Source: Pukyongia salina
Lineage (GTDB): Bacteria; Bacteroidota; Bacteroidia; Flavobacteriales; Flavobacteriaceae
Reading direction: 5' to 3'
NCBI RefSeq assembly: GCF_002966125.1
Contig: NZ_CP027062.1
Location: forward strand, 2,480,001 to 2,544,000
DNA: 64,000 bases
In this document: positions 63,489-64,000 of the stretch, in pieces
How positions within the stretch are numbered: the stretch's first letter is position 1
Layout: every line of letters starts with the position of its first letter
Made by a program: the position numbers and the translations under genes
The notes under the pieces: model-generated
Databases searched by the model: none
Told to the model about the DNA's origin: nothing
What the model saw: only the letters and a program-made list of their open reading frames with translations

Positions 63489-64000
63489 TTAGCCTTTCGT
63501 TATTTCTTCAATTTCAGCCATGAGATTTTCATTAACTATCATAAGTTCCTTATAGAGATCATTCATATATTTTGTTCCAGAATTCCTTGAATGACTGCCT
63601 ACGAAAGCGGGGTAATTTAAAATTTGTTGTAATTGATTTATATCATCTGGCGTTTCTATATTCTTGAAGAGTTTCCTAATTATTAGTTTCGTTTTCTGTA
63701 CGATATTATTTTTGTACATATCATACTCCATTTCTTCCATAAAATTGTTGAGACTTTGTTCTTCATCTTTAATTTTTTGCACTAAACTGTAATATTTATA
63801 CAATTGAGTTTCCAAATCCGTTTGATGAATTTTATTTAAATAACCAGAATTCTTTAAAGCCTCAAATCCACTTTGATTAGATTGAAAGGATTCGTCAAGC
63901 CATGGATTATAATTAAAATATTTGGAAAAATAAATTTTGTATTGATCTTTGGATTCTTGTTCGATCATTGTCATAAAATACATTGAGCCAATAATTGAGC
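63489..64000 (-). CDS. DUF6090-like protein, partial (N-terminus outside the window)
   Basis: A 164-residue stretch begins at the Met at 63983, but the frame stays open to the window edge. The sequence SFQSNQSGFEALKNSGYL and the long helical, charged rest resemble the C-terminal half of DUF6090 proteins, whose N-terminus has a membrane helix; that part would be beyond the edge. It is AT-rich compared with its neighbour. Function of the family is unknown. The stop codon TAA (63489-63491) lies within the attC-like motif. Confidence 0.6.
   Translation of the reverse strand, partial: SIIGSMYFMTMIEQESKDQYKIYFSKYFNYNPWLDESFQSNQSGFEALKNSGYLNKIHQTDLETQLYKYYSLVQKIKDEEQSLNNFMEEMEYDMYKNNIVQKTKLIIRKLFKNIETPDDINQLQQILNYPAFVGSHSRNSGTKYMNDLYKELMIVNENLMAEIEEITKG

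Overview
The window is a 64 kb chromosomal segment of a member of the Bacteroidota, almost certainly a marine Flavobacteriaceae. The evidence is moderately AT-rich DNA, Por/type IX secretion (T9SS) C-terminal sorting domains on several secreted proteins, lipobox and short Sec signals ending in AQ, TTTG/TAnnTTT-type promoter boxes in place of sigma70 boxes, and many flavobacterial families. No rRNA, tRNA or CRISPR array was found.

Layout. (1) 1-4998: end of a GH13 alpha-amylase-family gene, then a tight glycolysis operon (pfkA, gapA, BadF-type sugar kinase, pgi). (2) 5090-7679: a four-gene signalling cassette (small soluble protein, multi-TM protein, one-TM histidine kinase, LuxR-type response regulator), then the yifB/comM ATPase. 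The tail of yifB is copied in degenerate form inside a roughly 920 bp tandem repeat array (9325-10243). (3) 10244-22612: an AstE-like hydrolase plus GCS2-CBS ligase pair, a lipoprotein M16 peptidase, an NRAMP-like transporter with the 5-oxoprolinase genes pxpABC, and a large membrane patatin. (4) 22853-25318: a second, diverged copy of the four-gene signalling cassette. (5) 25305-33703: RluA-type pseudouridine synthase, panB, an NTF2-like secreted protein, sdaA, dinB, and an error-prone type dnaE with a twin palindromic operator at its start. A GIY-YIG nuclease gene flanked by identical 42 bp repeats lies between dnaE and dinB.

(6) 33704-41312: a repeat-rich stretch around a membrane sulfatase gene and dnaK. 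It carries AT-rich inverted-repeat elements paired with hairpin elements whose stems covary between copies. (7) 41313-49122: an M61 peptidase, then accessory genes: a TIR-like protein with a zinc ribbon, a Ser/Thr kinase next to an RNase H-fold-like protein (candidate conflict system), and a DUF4157 polymorphic-effector-like cluster with an M35-like protease. (8) 49440-54737: T9SS-exported proteins (two paralogous repeat proteins, a lipase-like protein), an NTF2-like protein and an orphan gp19/tail-tube-like protein. (9) 54794-64000: a sugar-use cluster (ROK, MFS, GH130, GDPD), dienelactone hydrolase, OmpH/Skp, an AraC-type regulator, a CarboxypepD_reg protein and the C-terminal part of a DUF6090-like gene at the edge.

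The strongest candidates for undescribed biology are the duplicated signalling cassette (5090-7679 and 22853-25318), the TIR / kinase / RNase H-like neighbourhood (43344-45640), the covarying hairpin repeats, and the twin operator on dnaE. All functional statements come from reading motifs and context; no database search was run.
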